A DNA stretch of 64,000 nucleotides from Yinghuangia soli. Lineage in GTDB: Bacteria > Actinomycetota > Actinomycetes > Streptomycetales > Streptomycetaceae. The notes under the pieces were generated by a model. That model ran no database searches. It was not told where the DNA came from and saw only the letters and a program-made list of their open reading frames with translations. The translations under genes were made by a program, and so were the position numbers. The stretch lies in assembly GCF_021502675.1 (NCBI RefSeq), contig NZ_JAKFHA010000037.1, forward strand, positions 19,637 to 83,636, read 5' to 3'. This document shows positions 8,835 to 18,280 of this stretch, in pieces (within the stretch, counting starts at the first letter, position 1; each line of letters begins with the position of its first letter).

Positions 8835-10355
8835 GTGAGTCAGGCGAGCCAGGCGGAAGCGCACGACCGGCGTGCACCGCGGGCCGGTCGGGTCGCGGTG
8901 ATGGTGGTCGGCAATTTCGTGGACGGCGACTCGCGGGTGCAGAAGACCGCGCGGTCCGTCGCCGCGGCCGGCTGGGACGTCGTGCTCCTGGGGCGGGCGC
9001 GGGGCAGCACCCGCGAGGAGTACCTGATCGGCGATGCCCGGGTGATCCGCGTCCCGCTGCGCATGACGGCGCACACCTACCGCAAGGACCATCCGCCGCG
9101 CGGCGTCGCGGGCCGCTTCGGCTACCGCTCGGGCGAGCAGGCGCGCATGCGCGTCGACACGCGCCGCGCGCTGCGCGCCGATCTGGAGGTCGAACGCCGG
9201 CTGGCCGCACGGGACGGCGCCGACCTGGCGGCGAAGCTGCGGCTGACCGGCCTGACCGCCGCCGACCGGGCCCGCGGCTACTGGATCGAGGCTCGCCGCA
9301 GGCTGTACGAGCGCGCCGCGGCCAAGGCCCGCAAGCCCGCGCTGCGGACCCGCCTGGCGGCCGGCTTCGGCCGGGACGGTGGCGCCTGGCTGACCCAGCC
9401 GCAACTGGTCGACTTCGACGCCGCGTTCACCCCGGTCATCACCGAGCTGCAGCCCGACCTGCTGCACGCGCACGACTTCGACACCATCGGCCTGGTGGTG
9501 CGCGCCGCCCTCAAACTGCGCGCCGCGGGGCACCCGGTGCAGGTCGTGTACGACGCGCACGAGTACATCGCGGGCTGGGAGCGCGCCGGGGACCCCGCGT
9601 TCCGTCCGGCGATGGCCGCGCAGGAGCGCAAGTACATCAAGCTCGCCGACGGCGTCGTCACCGTCTCCGAGGCCATCGCCGACCTGCTGGCCGCCGACCA
9701 CCGGCTCCCGGTGCGCCCCGCGGTCGTCCGCAACGCCCCGACGGTCGCCGAACTCGGCGCCGGGGACGGCCCGGACGTACCCGACGTGCGGGCCGCGGCC
9801 GGCCTCGGACCGGACGTGCCGCTCCTCGTCTACGCCGGGATGACCGCACCGGAACGCGGCCTGGACACCGCGGTCGCGGCCCTGCCCGCACTGCCCGGCG
9901 TGCACCTGGCCGCGGTCACGGCGCGGAACTCGTACGTGATCGCGCTCGAACGGCGCGCCGAAGCGCTCGGCGTGGCCGACCGGCTGCATGTCCTGCCCTA
10001 TGTCGAACCGCAGCAGGTCGTCCGGCACTTGGCCGCGGCGACCGCGGGCATCGTCCCGCTGCTGCACGCGCCCAACCATGAACTCTCGCTGCCGACCAAG
10101 TACTACGAGTACATGAACGCGCGGCTCCCGCTGGTGGTCTCCGACGTGCGCCAAGTGGCGGCCTTCACGCGCGAGCACGGCATCGGCGAGGTCTACCCGG
10201 CCGGCGACTCGGCCGCGTTCGCCGCCGCGGTGCGCAAGGTCCTCGACGACCGCGAGCAGTACTGCAAGCCGTACGACGGCGACCTGCTCGGCCGCCACAC
10301 CTGGGAGGCCCAGGTGCCCGAACTCCTGGGGCTCTACGGGCGGCTGGTGGGCTGA
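8835..10355 (+). CDS. GT4 glycosyltransferase with GDSRVQK motif
   Basis: A 506-residue GT4-type enzyme beginning at GTG 8835; 184 bp separate it from the preceding gene, so it may have its own promoter. The N-terminal Rossmann strand VAVMVVGNFVDGDSRVQK is followed by an unusually long helical insertion (about 85-190), then LLHAHDFDTIGLVV, VYDAHEYIAGWE, GVVTVSEAIADLL, the second domain VYAGMTAPERGLD and LPTKYYEYMNARLPLVVSDV. The gene at 16665 and the N-terminal part of 10355 are close paralogues. Its stop overlaps the next start (TGATG). It probably adds a hexose-type residue to the locus polymer; specificity unknown. Confidence 0.88.
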   Translation: MSQASQAEAHDRRAPRAGRVAVMVVGNFVDGDSRVQKTARSVAAAGWDVVLLGRARGSTREEYLIGDARVIRVPLRMTAHTYRKDHPPRGVAGRFGYRSGEQARMRVDTRRALRADLEVERRLAARDGADLAAKLRLTGLTAADRARGYWIEARRRLYERAAAKARKPALRTRLAAGFGRDGGAWLTQPQLVDFDAAFTPVITELQPDLLHAHDFDTIGLVVRAALKLRAAGHPVQVVYDAHEYIAGWERAGDPAFRPAMAAQERKYIKLADGVVTVSEAIADLLAADHRLPVRPAVVRNAPTVAELGAGDGPDVPDVRAAAGLGPDVPLLVYAGMTAPERGLDTAVAALPALPGVHLAAVTARNSYVIALERRAEALGVADRLHVLPYVEPQQVVRHLAAATAGIVPLLHAPNHELSLPTKYYEYMNARLPLVVSDVRQVAAFTREHGIGEVYPAGDSAAFAAAVRKVLDDREQYCKPYDGDLLGRHTWEAQVPELLGLYGRLVG

Positions 10356-13300
10356 TGGGGACGCCTGCACCCCGGCCCGCCGCCCCGGCGCCCGCCGCGG
10401 ACCCCGCACCGGCCGCCGTGCCGATCGCCGCGCCGAGGCTCGTGCTGCTGCGCATGAACTGGATCACCGGCGACTCGCGCATCCAGAAGCTCGCCCTCGG
10501 CATGGCCGAACGCGGCTGGGACGTCGTGGTCCTCGGCCGCTCGCGTACCGGCACCCGCGAGACCACCGTCCTCGGCGACCCGGCGCGCGGCGCGGCCACG
10601 GTGATCCGCGTGCCGGTGCCCGCCGAGGTCGCGCCGTACCGCCGGGCCCGGATCCGGCGCGGCCTGCTCGGCCGGATCGGCTTCGCGAGCCGCGAGGACG
10701 AGGTCGCGGACCGCGTGGCGGTCAACTTCCTGCGCCGCGAACAAGCCGCCGAGGGCGCCTATCTGGGGTCCTCGGGCGACCGGGTGCGCCACACGCTCAA
10801 GGGCGCCGCGGTCACCGCCGCCCGGGCCCGGCACATGCTGCGCCGCGAGGCCACCCGGCGGCATGCCGCCCGGATCGCCGACGTGGCCCGGCCCGGTGCC
10901 CGTGTCCGGGCCGCCGCGTACAGCCGCTTCGCGCAAGGCGCCGGATGGCGCGAGACCCAGCCGCAACTGGTCGACTTCGAGGCCGCGTTCGGCCCGGAGA
11001 TCGACGCGCTGGAACCGGCTGTCGTGCATGCGCAGGACATCACCGCGCTCGGCGTGGGTGCCCGTGCCGTCGACCGGGCGCGCCGGGCCGGCCGGAGTGC
11101 CGTGATGATCTACGACGCCCAGGAGTTCATCGCCGGAGCGGGATACCCGGACCCGGTGCAGAAGGCCGCGTACGTCGGCCTCGAACGCGAACTGATCACC
11201 CGGGTCGACGGGGTCGTCACCGTCTCCGACACGCTCGCCGACATGCTGCGCGAGCGCTATGCGCTGCGCGACCGGCCGACCATCGCGGCCAATGCGCCGC
11301 GCCTGGCCCGGCCGTCCGGAGCCGCGGGCCGCGGGGTGCGCGGGGCCGCCGGGCTGCCCGACGGCGTACCGGTGCTGGTCTACTCCGGCTGGCTGGCCCC
11401 GGAGCGCGGCGTCGACACGCTCGCCGAGGCCCTGGTCCACCTGCCCGACGCCCATGTCGTCGTGGTGGCCGGCGACCGGCGCCCGTACTTCGCCGAACTC
11501 GAGGCCCGGGTCGCCGAGTCGGGCGTCGCCGAGCGCTTCCACTTCGTGCCCTATGTGGATCCCGAGCAGGTCGTCGACCACCTGTCCACCGCGACGGTCG
11601 GGGTCATCCCGCTGCGGCACCTGCCCAACCACGAGATCTCGCTGATCACGAAGTACTACGAGTACATGCACGCCGGGCTGCCCATCGTGGTGTCCGACGT
11701 GCGGACCATGGCGGCCTTCACGCGCGAACTGGGCTGCGGCGAGGTCTTCCCGGCGGGCGACGCCGCCGGCCTCGCGGCCGCGGTGCGCAAGGTGCTGGCC
11801 GACCCGGACCGGTACACGAAGCCGTACTCCGCCGCGGGATTCCTCGAAGAGCACTCCTGGGACCGGCAGACCGAGAACATCGCCGCGCTCTACACCCGCC
11901 TGACCGGCCTCGACCCGGAACCGCGGCGCACCGCCGCGGCGCCCCCCGCCCGCTTCGCCGCGATCCCGCCCGCCGACGCCCCGGACCTCCCGGGGCTTCC
12001 GGAAAAGTTGTCCCCAGGCTGTGGACGGACCGCCGCGGGCATCGAGGACGGCGCCGACCTGCCCGCACCCGTACGCCGCGCGGTCGTCCTCGTCGGCACC
12101 CCCGCCGGCGCGCAGCGCCCCGAGGTCGCCGCACTCGCCGCGGCCCTGCGCGCGGACGGCCACGACACCGTCGTCCTCGCCCCCGACCCGGACGGCCCCG
12201 GTGGCGGCACCCGGCATCCGGCCGCCGCCTTGGACGCCGTCGAGACCCTGCTCGTCCCGGCCCCGCGCACGGTGGCGTCCGGCCGCGACCGGCGCCGCGG
12301 CACCGACCCGGCGCAGGCCCGCGCGGCCCGCACGTACGCCGAGTTCACCGGCCGGCCGAACCGCACCGCGCACCCGGGCCAGCCGCTGCGCGGCATCCTC
12401 CCCGGCCTGCCCCGGCTCACGTGGCGGTCCGCACTGCCCCAGGCCGTGGACGCCGAAGTCGCCCTCGCCCCGGTCCTCGACGACCTGCGGCCGGACGTCG
12501 TGCACGCCTGCGACCCCGTCGCCCTGCTCATCGCCTCGCACACCGCGGCCGGCGGACACCGCGTCGAGTACCACCCGGCCCGCCCCGACGCAGCCGGCTT
12601 CCCCGCCGGCGCGGACGTCACCCGGGCCCTGCGCACCCTCGAACGCCTTGCCGCACCGCGGGCCGACCGCATCCACCCGCCGCAAGCGGCGGTCTCCGCA
12701 CCGGTCGAGGCTCCGGTCACGAAGTCCGGTCGGCGGGCCACCGCGCTGGCCATCGGACCCGCGAACATGGCCGGGCAGGCCTGGGCGTGGGCCCAGGCGG
12801 TCGAACGCCACCTGCCCGGCACCGCGACCGAGACCTTCGCCCTGCGCCGCGAAGGCCCGCTGCGGTTCCCCGCGGACCGCCTGCTGAGCAGCGCCGGATG
12901 GGAGTCCGCCGCCCTGCATCTCGCTTTGCGCCGCCACCTGGTGGCCACGGCGACACACGTCCTGCTGGAGTCCGGCCTGGCGCTCACCGGCCGGGCCGCG
13001 CGCAGCGGCCGCTTCTCGGGCGACGCGTATGCGCTGCGCGCCGCGGGGCTGGGCGTCGGCCTGGTCTTCCATGGCTCCGACGTGCGCGATCCCCGCAAGC
13101 ACCGCGAGCTGTACGCCGATTCCCCGTTCGCGGACCCGAACAGCCCGCTCTGCCAGGACCTGCAGCCGCGCGTCGACGCCCGCATGGCGGACACCGCCGA
13201 ATGGGACGGCCCGGTCTTCGTCTCGACGCCGGACCTCCTCGACTTCGTGCTCGACCGCTGGCCTCATGCGGTGTGGCTGCCGGTGGTCGTCGACCTGGAC

Positions 13301-13807
13301 GCCTGGCGCCCCGGTCCGGAACCCCTGCAGCGGACCCGGCCCGTCATCCTGCACGCGCCGTCGCGGGGCACCTTGAAGAGCTCGCCGACGGTCGATGCCG
13401 TGGTGGGCGACCTGGCCGCCCGCGGCCTCGTCGAGTACCGCCGCGCGGAGGGCGTCCCGCCCGCCGACATGCCCGCGCTGGTCGCCGATGCGGACGTCGT
13501 GGTCGACCAGCTCGCGATCGGCAACATCGGCGTCCTGGCCGCCCAGGCGATGGCCGCCGGACGAGTGGTGGTCGGCCACGCGGCCCCGGAGGTCCGGGCC
13601 CGCTTTGCCGGTGGTGTCCCGCAACTCGACGCCACCGCGGCCACGTTGCGCACAGTGCTGGAGAACATCCTCGACGACCGCACCTCGGCTGCCGAAATCG
13701 CAGCCCAGGGACCGGACTTCGCGGCCCGCCACCACGACGGTCGGAGATCTGCCGCCGCCCTCGCGCCCTTCCTCGCCACGCCTGCACCAGCCCAGGGAGA
13801 CACCTGA
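10355..13807 (+). CDS. Tandem glycosyltransferase fusion (GT4 + family X)
   Basis: An unusually large, 1150-residue protein with three recognisable segments. Residues about 26-515 are a complete GT4 enzyme like the 8835 product (NWITGDSRIQK, VVHAQDITALG, IYDAQEFIAGAG, ITKYYEYMHAGLPIVVSDV). Residues about 573-780 resemble only the N-terminal Rossmann half of that enzyme and are degraded (DDLRPDVVHACDPVALL, then a corrupted DAHEF-like block). Residues about 795-1150 are a family X domain like the 7382 product (GPANMAGQAWAWAQ, VFHGSDVRDPRKH, LHAPSRGTLKSS, VVDQLAIGNIGVLAAQAMAAG). It may carry out two successive transfers. It overlaps both neighbours by one base, so it is tightly coupled in the operon. 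Confidence 0.85.
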   Translation: MGTPAPRPAAPAPAADPAPAAVPIAAPRLVLLRMNWITGDSRIQKLALGMAERGWDVVVLGRSRTGTRETTVLGDPARGAATVIRVPVPAEVAPYRRARIRRGLLGRIGFASREDEVADRVAVNFLRREQAAEGAYLGSSGDRVRHTLKGAAVTAARARHMLRREATRRHAARIADVARPGARVRAAAYSRFAQGAGWRETQPQLVDFEAAFGPEIDALEPAVVHAQDITALGVGARAVDRARRAGRSAVMIYDAQEFIAGAGYPDPVQKAAYVGLERELITRVDGVVTVSDTLADMLRERYALRDRPTIAANAPRLARPSGAAGRGVRGAAGLPDGVPVLVYSGWLAPERGVDTLAEALVHLPDAHVVVVAGDRRPYFAELEARVAESGVAERFHFVPYVDPEQVVDHLSTATVGVIPLRHLPNHEISLITKYYEYMHAGLPIVVSDVRTMAAFTRELGCGEVFPAGDAAGLAAAVRKVLADPDRYTKPYSAAGFLEEHSWDRQTENIAALYTRLTGLDPEPRRTAAAPPARFAAIPPADAPDLPGLPEKLSPGCGRTAAGIEDGADLPAPVRRAVVLVGTPAGAQRPEVAALAAALRADGHDTVVLAPDPDGPGGGTRHPAAALDAVETLLVPAPRTVASGRDRRRGTDPAQARAARTYAEFTGRPNRTAHPGQPLRGILPGLPRLTWRSALPQAVDAEVALAPVLDDLRPDVVHACDPVALLIASHTAAGGHRVEYHPARPDAAGFPAGADVTRALRTLERLAAPRADRIHPPQAAVSAPVEAPVTKSGRRATALAIGPANMAGQAWAWAQAVERHLPGTATETFALRREGPLRFPADRLLSSAGWESAALHLALRRHLVATATHVLLESGLALTGRAARSGRFSGDAYALRAAGLGVGLVFHGSDVRDPRKHRELYADSPFADPNSPLCQDLQPRVDARMADTAEWDGPVFVSTPDLLDFVLDRWPHAVWLPVVVDLDAWRPGPEPLQRTRPVILHAPSRGTLKSSPTVDAVVGDLAARGLVEYRRAEGVPPADMPALVADADVVVDQLAIGNIGVLAAQAMAAGRVVVGHAAPEVRARFAGGVPQLDATAATLRTVLENILDDRTSAAEIAAQGPDFAARHHDGRRSAAALAPFLATPAPAQGDT

Positions 13808-16668
13808 TGGCCGACACGGAATCCGTCACCACCGACGGCGAGCCCGCGACCGGCGAGCCCGCCGCCGACCCCGCGCACCTCCGGCCGGCCGGCCGACCCA
13901 CCGACCAGGAGGCGGAGGCCCCGATGCCCAGCTCCGCAGCGAACGGCAACGACCACGCAGTGCCCGCGCAGGGCGTCGTCGACGGCGAGGCAGCCGAGGA
14001 CCGCGAACCGGCCGGAAACGACGCCACGGCGACGGCCCCGGAGACGCAGGCGATGCGGGGGGCCGCCGACACGGCTTCCGAAGCACCCGGCGACCTGGAA
14101 CTCGCCCTTGTCGGCGCAGGCCACGCAGAAGTGGAGACGGGGACGTCGGGAGCGACTGACTCGGCCACCCGGTCCGAGACCGCAGACAACCCGGAGACCG
14201 CCGAAACGCCCGCGGATCAGCCCGCGTCCTCGCGCCCCGTCGCGGGAAGCGACGGTGCCGCGGCGCAGGCGCAGCCGATCAGGGATGCGGGGGCAGTCGG
14301 CGTGGTCGGCGAGGACTCTGCGCAGGCCGGCGGCGGGCGGGGGAGCGGACCCGAACTCGGGCGGAGCGCCGGGCAGTCCGCAACCCCCGAGGCTTCCCTC
14401 GGAGCCCTGGTCGCCGCAGCCGCCGCCACGGCTGCGGGTAGCGACGCATTCGCACACAGCGCTTCCGCCGCGGAGGTTGTCGTCGGCCGCCCCACCGATG
14501 CCGCGCCGCCTGCCGACGACGAGGACGCAGTGCGCACCGACGGGATGGCAACGTCGGGTGACGACACCGACGCGCCCGAACGCGGCACTTCCGCAGCAGG
14601 CGCCGCCACTTCAGGACTTGCTTCCACTGGTCTTGTTGCGGACCCGTCGGCCCCGACGCCGGACGGCGGCGTTTCCGCGGAGCGCACCGAGCCTGTCGCC
14701 GACGCCGCTGCGGCCACGCCGCTTGGCGACGACGAAGGCGCAGCCCACACGGTCGATACCGCATCGCCGGGCGACCACACCGACGAGCCCGCGTCCCCCG
14801 CAGCAGGGGCCCCCGGCGCTGAGGGGGTCGGCAGCGATTCCGCCGACACCGTGCCCGTACCCGTCACGGCGACCAAGGAGTTGCGCGCGGTCGGCGCCGA
14901 TGGCGTCCCCACGGAAGACAGCGCGCCCGACGCCTCCGCCGCCACGCCACCCGCGGCTGAGTGCGGCGAGGCGTCTGCGCGCGGCGGTTCTGCGGCGGGC
15001 GCCCCCGCCGCCCAGGCGATCGGCGATCACGTTGCCGCCACGTCCGTGACTGCTTCCACCGATCCTGCCGCGGACCCGTCCGCTCCAACGCCGGACGGCG
15101 CCTCCGCGGAACCTGTTGCGGCCACCAAGGAACTCCAGGCGGTCGGCGCCCAAGGCGTCCCCTCGGACCGGCGCGGGCTCCCCCGCGTGGTGCTCACGGC
15201 CCGCGCGCCGCTCGCCAAAGACTCCGCCGAGATCGTCCAAGCCCGTGCTCTCGCGCAGGCCGGCCATTACGTCATGCTCGCCACGCCCGCCGAGACCGCC
15301 GAAGTGGCCACCTCTGTCTCGGTGGAGCGCGACGGCGTGCTGCGCGTGCTCGGGGTGCCGGTCGACGCCGACGCGGCTGCCGAGATCTCCGTGGCCCGTT
15401 CCGAAGTCGCCGCGCTGGCCGGGCCCGGCCTCCTCACCGGGCTGCGCCGCAAGCTCGCGCGGCGGCGGTTGGCCGCGGTGCGCAAGGACGTCTGGGACGG
15501 CGCCGCCGCCGACCCCTCATGGCCGGACCGCTGCGACGCGGCCTACCGGCCCTACATCGACGCGTTCGCCCCCGCTGCACAGGCCCCCGTCGGCCAAGCC
15601 GGCAGCGTCGAGGCGACGGCTGCCGCGCCCGGCGGCATCGCCCTCGGCATCGGCCCCACCAACATGGCGGGCCAGGCCCACGAGTGGGCGCGCGCGGCGC
15701 AGGCCAATCTCGACGGCGTGCGCGCCGAGACCTATGCCCTCAGTTCGGGGAACACCTTCGGCTTCGCGTCGGACCGCAGCATCTCGACCGACGATTGGCT
15801 GTCCCGCGCCTGGCAGTTGCGGCAGCTGGCGTACGTCCTGGACAACTTCACCCACGTGCTCGCCGAGAACGCGATGCCGCCGTTCGGCCGCCTCAACGGG
15901 CCGTGGGCCAACTTCGACCTCGCCGAACTGCAGGCCGCCGGCGTGGCCGTCGCCATGGCGTTCCACGGTTCGGAGATCCGCAACCCGGCCGCGCACCGCG
16001 AGCGGGTGCGGTTCTCGCCGTTCGACCCGGACCACGAGCTCACCCGGGCGCTGCAGAGCAAGGTGGACCGGCTCGGCCCGGTGGTGCGGGCCATGGACGT
16101 CCCGAAGTTCGTCTCCACCCCCGACCTGCTCGCCGACGTCCCGGACGCGGTGTGGCTGCCGGTGGTGGTCGACCCCGGCTTGTGGGCCGCCGAGCGCGCG
16201 CCGCTGGAGCGGGACCGGCCGGTCGTGGTGCACGCGCCGTCCAGCCCGTTCACGAAGGGCACCGCGCTGATCGAACCGGTCGTGGAGGAGTTGCACGACG
16301 CCGGGCTCATCGAGTACCGCCGCATCAAGGGCGTCGGGCACGCCGAGATGCCCGCGCTGCTGGCCGACGCGGACATCGTGCTCGACCAGTTCGTGTTCGG
16401 CGCGTACGGCGTCATGTCGGCGCAGGCCATGGCGGCCGGCCGGGTGACCGTCGCCTACATCGACGACGCAGTGGCCGCCCACCTGCCGGACGACCTGCCG
16501 ATCGTCAACGCCGACCCGGAGACCCTGCACGACGAACTGCTGCGCATCCTCGACGAGCGCGACCAGGCCGCCGCGACCGCAGCCCGCGGTCCCGCGTACG
16601 TCCGCGCCAACCACGACGGCACCCGCAGCGCCCGGGTGCTGGCCGGGTTCCTCGGCGTCGCGCCGTGA
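13807..16668 (+). CDS. Family X glycosyltransferase with long acidic disordered N-terminus
   Basis: A 953-residue protein starting at an ATG that overlaps the upstream stop (TGATG). Residues 1 to about 455 are low-complexity, rich in Ala, Pro, Thr, Ser, Asp and Glu, with degenerate internal repeats (DPSAPTPDG and ATKELxAVGAxGVP each occur twice). Residues about 458-600 look like a decayed GT4 N-terminal half (PRVVLTARAPLAKDSAEIVQ, DGAAADPSWPDRCD). Residues about 610-953 are a family X domain: GIGPTNMAGQAHEWAR, MAFHGSEIRNPAAH, VHAPSSPFTKGTALIE, LIEYRRIKGVGHAEM, IVLDQFVFGAYGVMSAQAM. No signal peptide or membrane helix is seen, so it should be cytosolic. The role of the extension is unknown; it could be a flexible scaffold. 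Confidence 0.85.
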   Translation: MADTESVTTDGEPATGEPAADPAHLRPAGRPTDQEAEAPMPSSAANGNDHAVPAQGVVDGEAAEDREPAGNDATATAPETQAMRGAADTASEAPGDLELALVGAGHAEVETGTSGATDSATRSETADNPETAETPADQPASSRPVAGSDGAAAQAQPIRDAGAVGVVGEDSAQAGGGRGSGPELGRSAGQSATPEASLGALVAAAAATAAGSDAFAHSASAAEVVVGRPTDAAPPADDEDAVRTDGMATSGDDTDAPERGTSAAGAATSGLASTGLVADPSAPTPDGGVSAERTEPVADAAAATPLGDDEGAAHTVDTASPGDHTDEPASPAAGAPGAEGVGSDSADTVPVPVTATKELRAVGADGVPTEDSAPDASAATPPAAECGEASARGGSAAGAPAAQAIGDHVAATSVTASTDPAADPSAPTPDGASAEPVAATKELQAVGAQGVPSDRRGLPRVVLTARAPLAKDSAEIVQARALAQAGHYVMLATPAETAEVATSVSVERDGVLRVLGVPVDADAAAEISVARSEVAALAGPGLLTGLRRKLARRRLAAVRKDVWDGAAADPSWPDRCDAAYRPYIDAFAPAAQAPVGQAGSVEATAAAPGGIALGIGPTNMAGQAHEWARAAQANLDGVRAETYALSSGNTFGFASDRSISTDDWLSRAWQLRQLAYVLDNFTHVLAENAMPPFGRLNGPWANFDLAELQAAGVAVAMAFHGSEIRNPAAHRERVRFSPFDPDHELTRALQSKVDRLGPVVRAMDVPKFVSTPDLLADVPDAVWLPVVVDPGLWAAERAPLERDRPVVVHAPSSPFTKGTALIEPVVEELHDAGLIEYRRIKGVGHAEMPALLADADIVLDQFVFGAYGVMSAQAMAAGRVTVAYIDDAVAAHLPDDLPIVNADPETLHDELLRILDERDQAAATAARGPAYVRANHDGTRSARVLAGFLGVAP
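14515..15174 (+). repeat. Degenerate coding repeats in disordered extension
   Basis: Within the 13807 gene, blocks recur in the same order at roughly 200-430 bp spacing. An Asp-Asp-acidic block with TSGDDTDAP/SPGDHTDEP is at about 14515 and 14728. DPSAPTPDG is at about 14641 and 15076. VTATKELRAVGADGVP and its copy are at about 14863 and 15115. The copies differ mainly by substitutions, indicating old internal duplication. Confidence 0.6.
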
Positions 16669-18137
16669 CGCGCCCGCGCGTGGCGATGCTGGTCGCCAAC
16701 GACATCACGCGGGACTCGCGCGTGCAGAAAGTCGCCTACTCGGCCGCCGAAGCCGGCTTCGAGGTGCTGCTCCTCGGCTACGACGCGAACGCCCCCGCAC
16801 GACCCCGCAAGGCCACCCGGATCGGCGCCGCGCAGGTGATGCGGACCGGGCTGTCGAACCGCTTCAAGCTCAAGTCCGAGCAGTACGTGCACTCCGCGGC
16901 GCCCGTGGACCGGGCGCGCGCGGGCGTCTTACGCGCCGCCAGTTTCGCCGCGCGGGTGGACTACAAGGTCCGCCGCCGCCTCATGAAGAGCGTCAAGGAG
17001 CCCGGCACGGGCGGCCCCGGCGTCAAGAGCAAGGCCAAAGAGACGCTGTGGAAGGTCTACATCCGCGACGGCGACTGGCGGCGCACCGCACGGCACCTGC
17101 TGCTCCTCGAAGACGCGTGGAGCGCGGTCGTCGAGGACTTCCGGCCGGACGTCGTCCACGCGCACGACATGCACACGCCGGGGATCGGGGTGCGCATCGC
17201 GGACCGGATCGCGCGCTCCGGCGGCCGGCGCCCGAAGGTGGTCTACGACGCGCACGAGTACGTCGCGGGCGTGCACATGCCGACCCAGCGCAAGCTGGCG
17301 TACACCGGCCTGGAACGGGAGTTCGTGCGCCGCGCCGATGCGGTCGTCACGGTGTCGCCGACGCTGGCCGGCATGCTGGCGGAGCGGTACGCGCTGCGCA
17401 CCCGGCCCACGGTGGTCGCGAACGCGCCGATGGTGGGCCCCGCGGCCGCCGGCCCCGAGGCCAAGCCCGTCGGGGTGCGCGAAGCCCTCGGACTGGCCGC
17501 CGGCGTACCGCTCCTGGTGTACAGCGGCGCCATCTCGCCGGCCCGCGGCGTGGACGTGATGATCGAGGCCATGCCGCTGCTCGGCGAGGCCCATGTGGTG
17601 ATCGTGTGCGGCGACGCGGAGGACTCGTACGTGCGTTCACTCGTCGCACGTGCGGGTGAACTTGGAGCAGGCGCGCGGATCCACACCGCGCCCTATGTGG
17701 CGCCGCATCAGGTGCCTGCCTACCTCGCCTCGGCGACCGTCGGGGTGATCCCGATCCTGCACACCGTGAACCACGAGATCGCCTTGATCACCAAGTACTA
17801 CGAGTACATGCACGCCCGCCTGCCGATCGTGGTCTCGGACGTGCGGGCGATGGCCGAGCAGACCGCCGAGCTCGGCTGCGGCGAGGTGTTCGCGGTGCGC
17901 AGCACCGGCGAACTGGCCGACCGGGCCTTGCGGAAGCGCGATGCCGAGGCGTTCGCGGAGGCGGCCGGGAAGGTCCTCGCGGACCCCGCGCGCTACGCCG
18001 CGGCGTACACCGAAGAGCTGCTGGCGGAGAACTCCTGGGAGGGCCAGGCCCGCATTCTCGTGGACCTGTACGCCCGCCTCGCGGGCCGCCGGCCGGAGCC
18101 TTTGGAGGGCTCGCGCCCGTTCGCCGAGACGGGGTGA
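16665..18137 (+). CDS. GT4 glycosyltransferase, paralogue of 8835 product
   Basis: A 490-residue GT4-type enzyme starting at GTG inside the upstream stop (GTGA). The layout matches the 8835 product: VAMLVANDITRDSRVQK, a helical insertion of about 110 residues, VVHAHDMHTPGIGV, VYDAHEYVAGVHMPTQRK, VVTVSPTLAGMLAERY, VYSGAISPARGVDVM and LITKYYEYMHARLPIVVSDV. It closes the first run of overlapping glycosyltransferase genes (5065-18137). Presence of all catalytic-face motifs suggests an active enzyme; sugar specificity cannot be deduced. Confidence 0.88.
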   Translation: MTRPRVAMLVANDITRDSRVQKVAYSAAEAGFEVLLLGYDANAPARPRKATRIGAAQVMRTGLSNRFKLKSEQYVHSAAPVDRARAGVLRAASFAARVDYKVRRRLMKSVKEPGTGGPGVKSKAKETLWKVYIRDGDWRRTARHLLLLEDAWSAVVEDFRPDVVHAHDMHTPGIGVRIADRIARSGGRRPKVVYDAHEYVAGVHMPTQRKLAYTGLEREFVRRADAVVTVSPTLAGMLAERYALRTRPTVVANAPMVGPAAAGPEAKPVGVREALGLAAGVPLLVYSGAISPARGVDVMIEAMPLLGEAHVVIVCGDAEDSYVRSLVARAGELGAGARIHTAPYVAPHQVPAYLASATVGVIPILHTVNHEIALITKYYEYMHARLPIVVSDVRAMAEQTAELGCGEVFAVRSTGELADRALRKRDAEAFAEAAGKVLADPARYAAAYTEELLAENSWEGQARILVDLYARLAGRRPEPLEGSRPFAETG

Positions 18138-18280
18138 ACCGCACGCGCCGACCGGGTGGTGCGGATCGGCGGCGAACCGGGTGAACCGGTTTCGCCGGTA
18201 TCGTCGTTATCCACCCGTACGGAGCGTTTCGTGGTTGTCAGTTCCGAGGGGTGAGCCCCGCAACCGAGGAGAAGCCGGTA

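Noticed and set aside
14217..15267. Minus-strand frames opposite the repeat region of the 13807 gene
   Set aside because: They mirror the low-complexity coding sequence; the plus-strand frame is continuous with a conserved enzyme domain and coupled to its neighbour.
10945..16668. A single 1907-codon plus-strand open frame
   Set aside because: The part before 13807 is out-of-frame sequence of the 10355 gene. The real gene begins at the ATG overlapping that gene's stop at 13807, where conserved coding features begin in this frame downstream.
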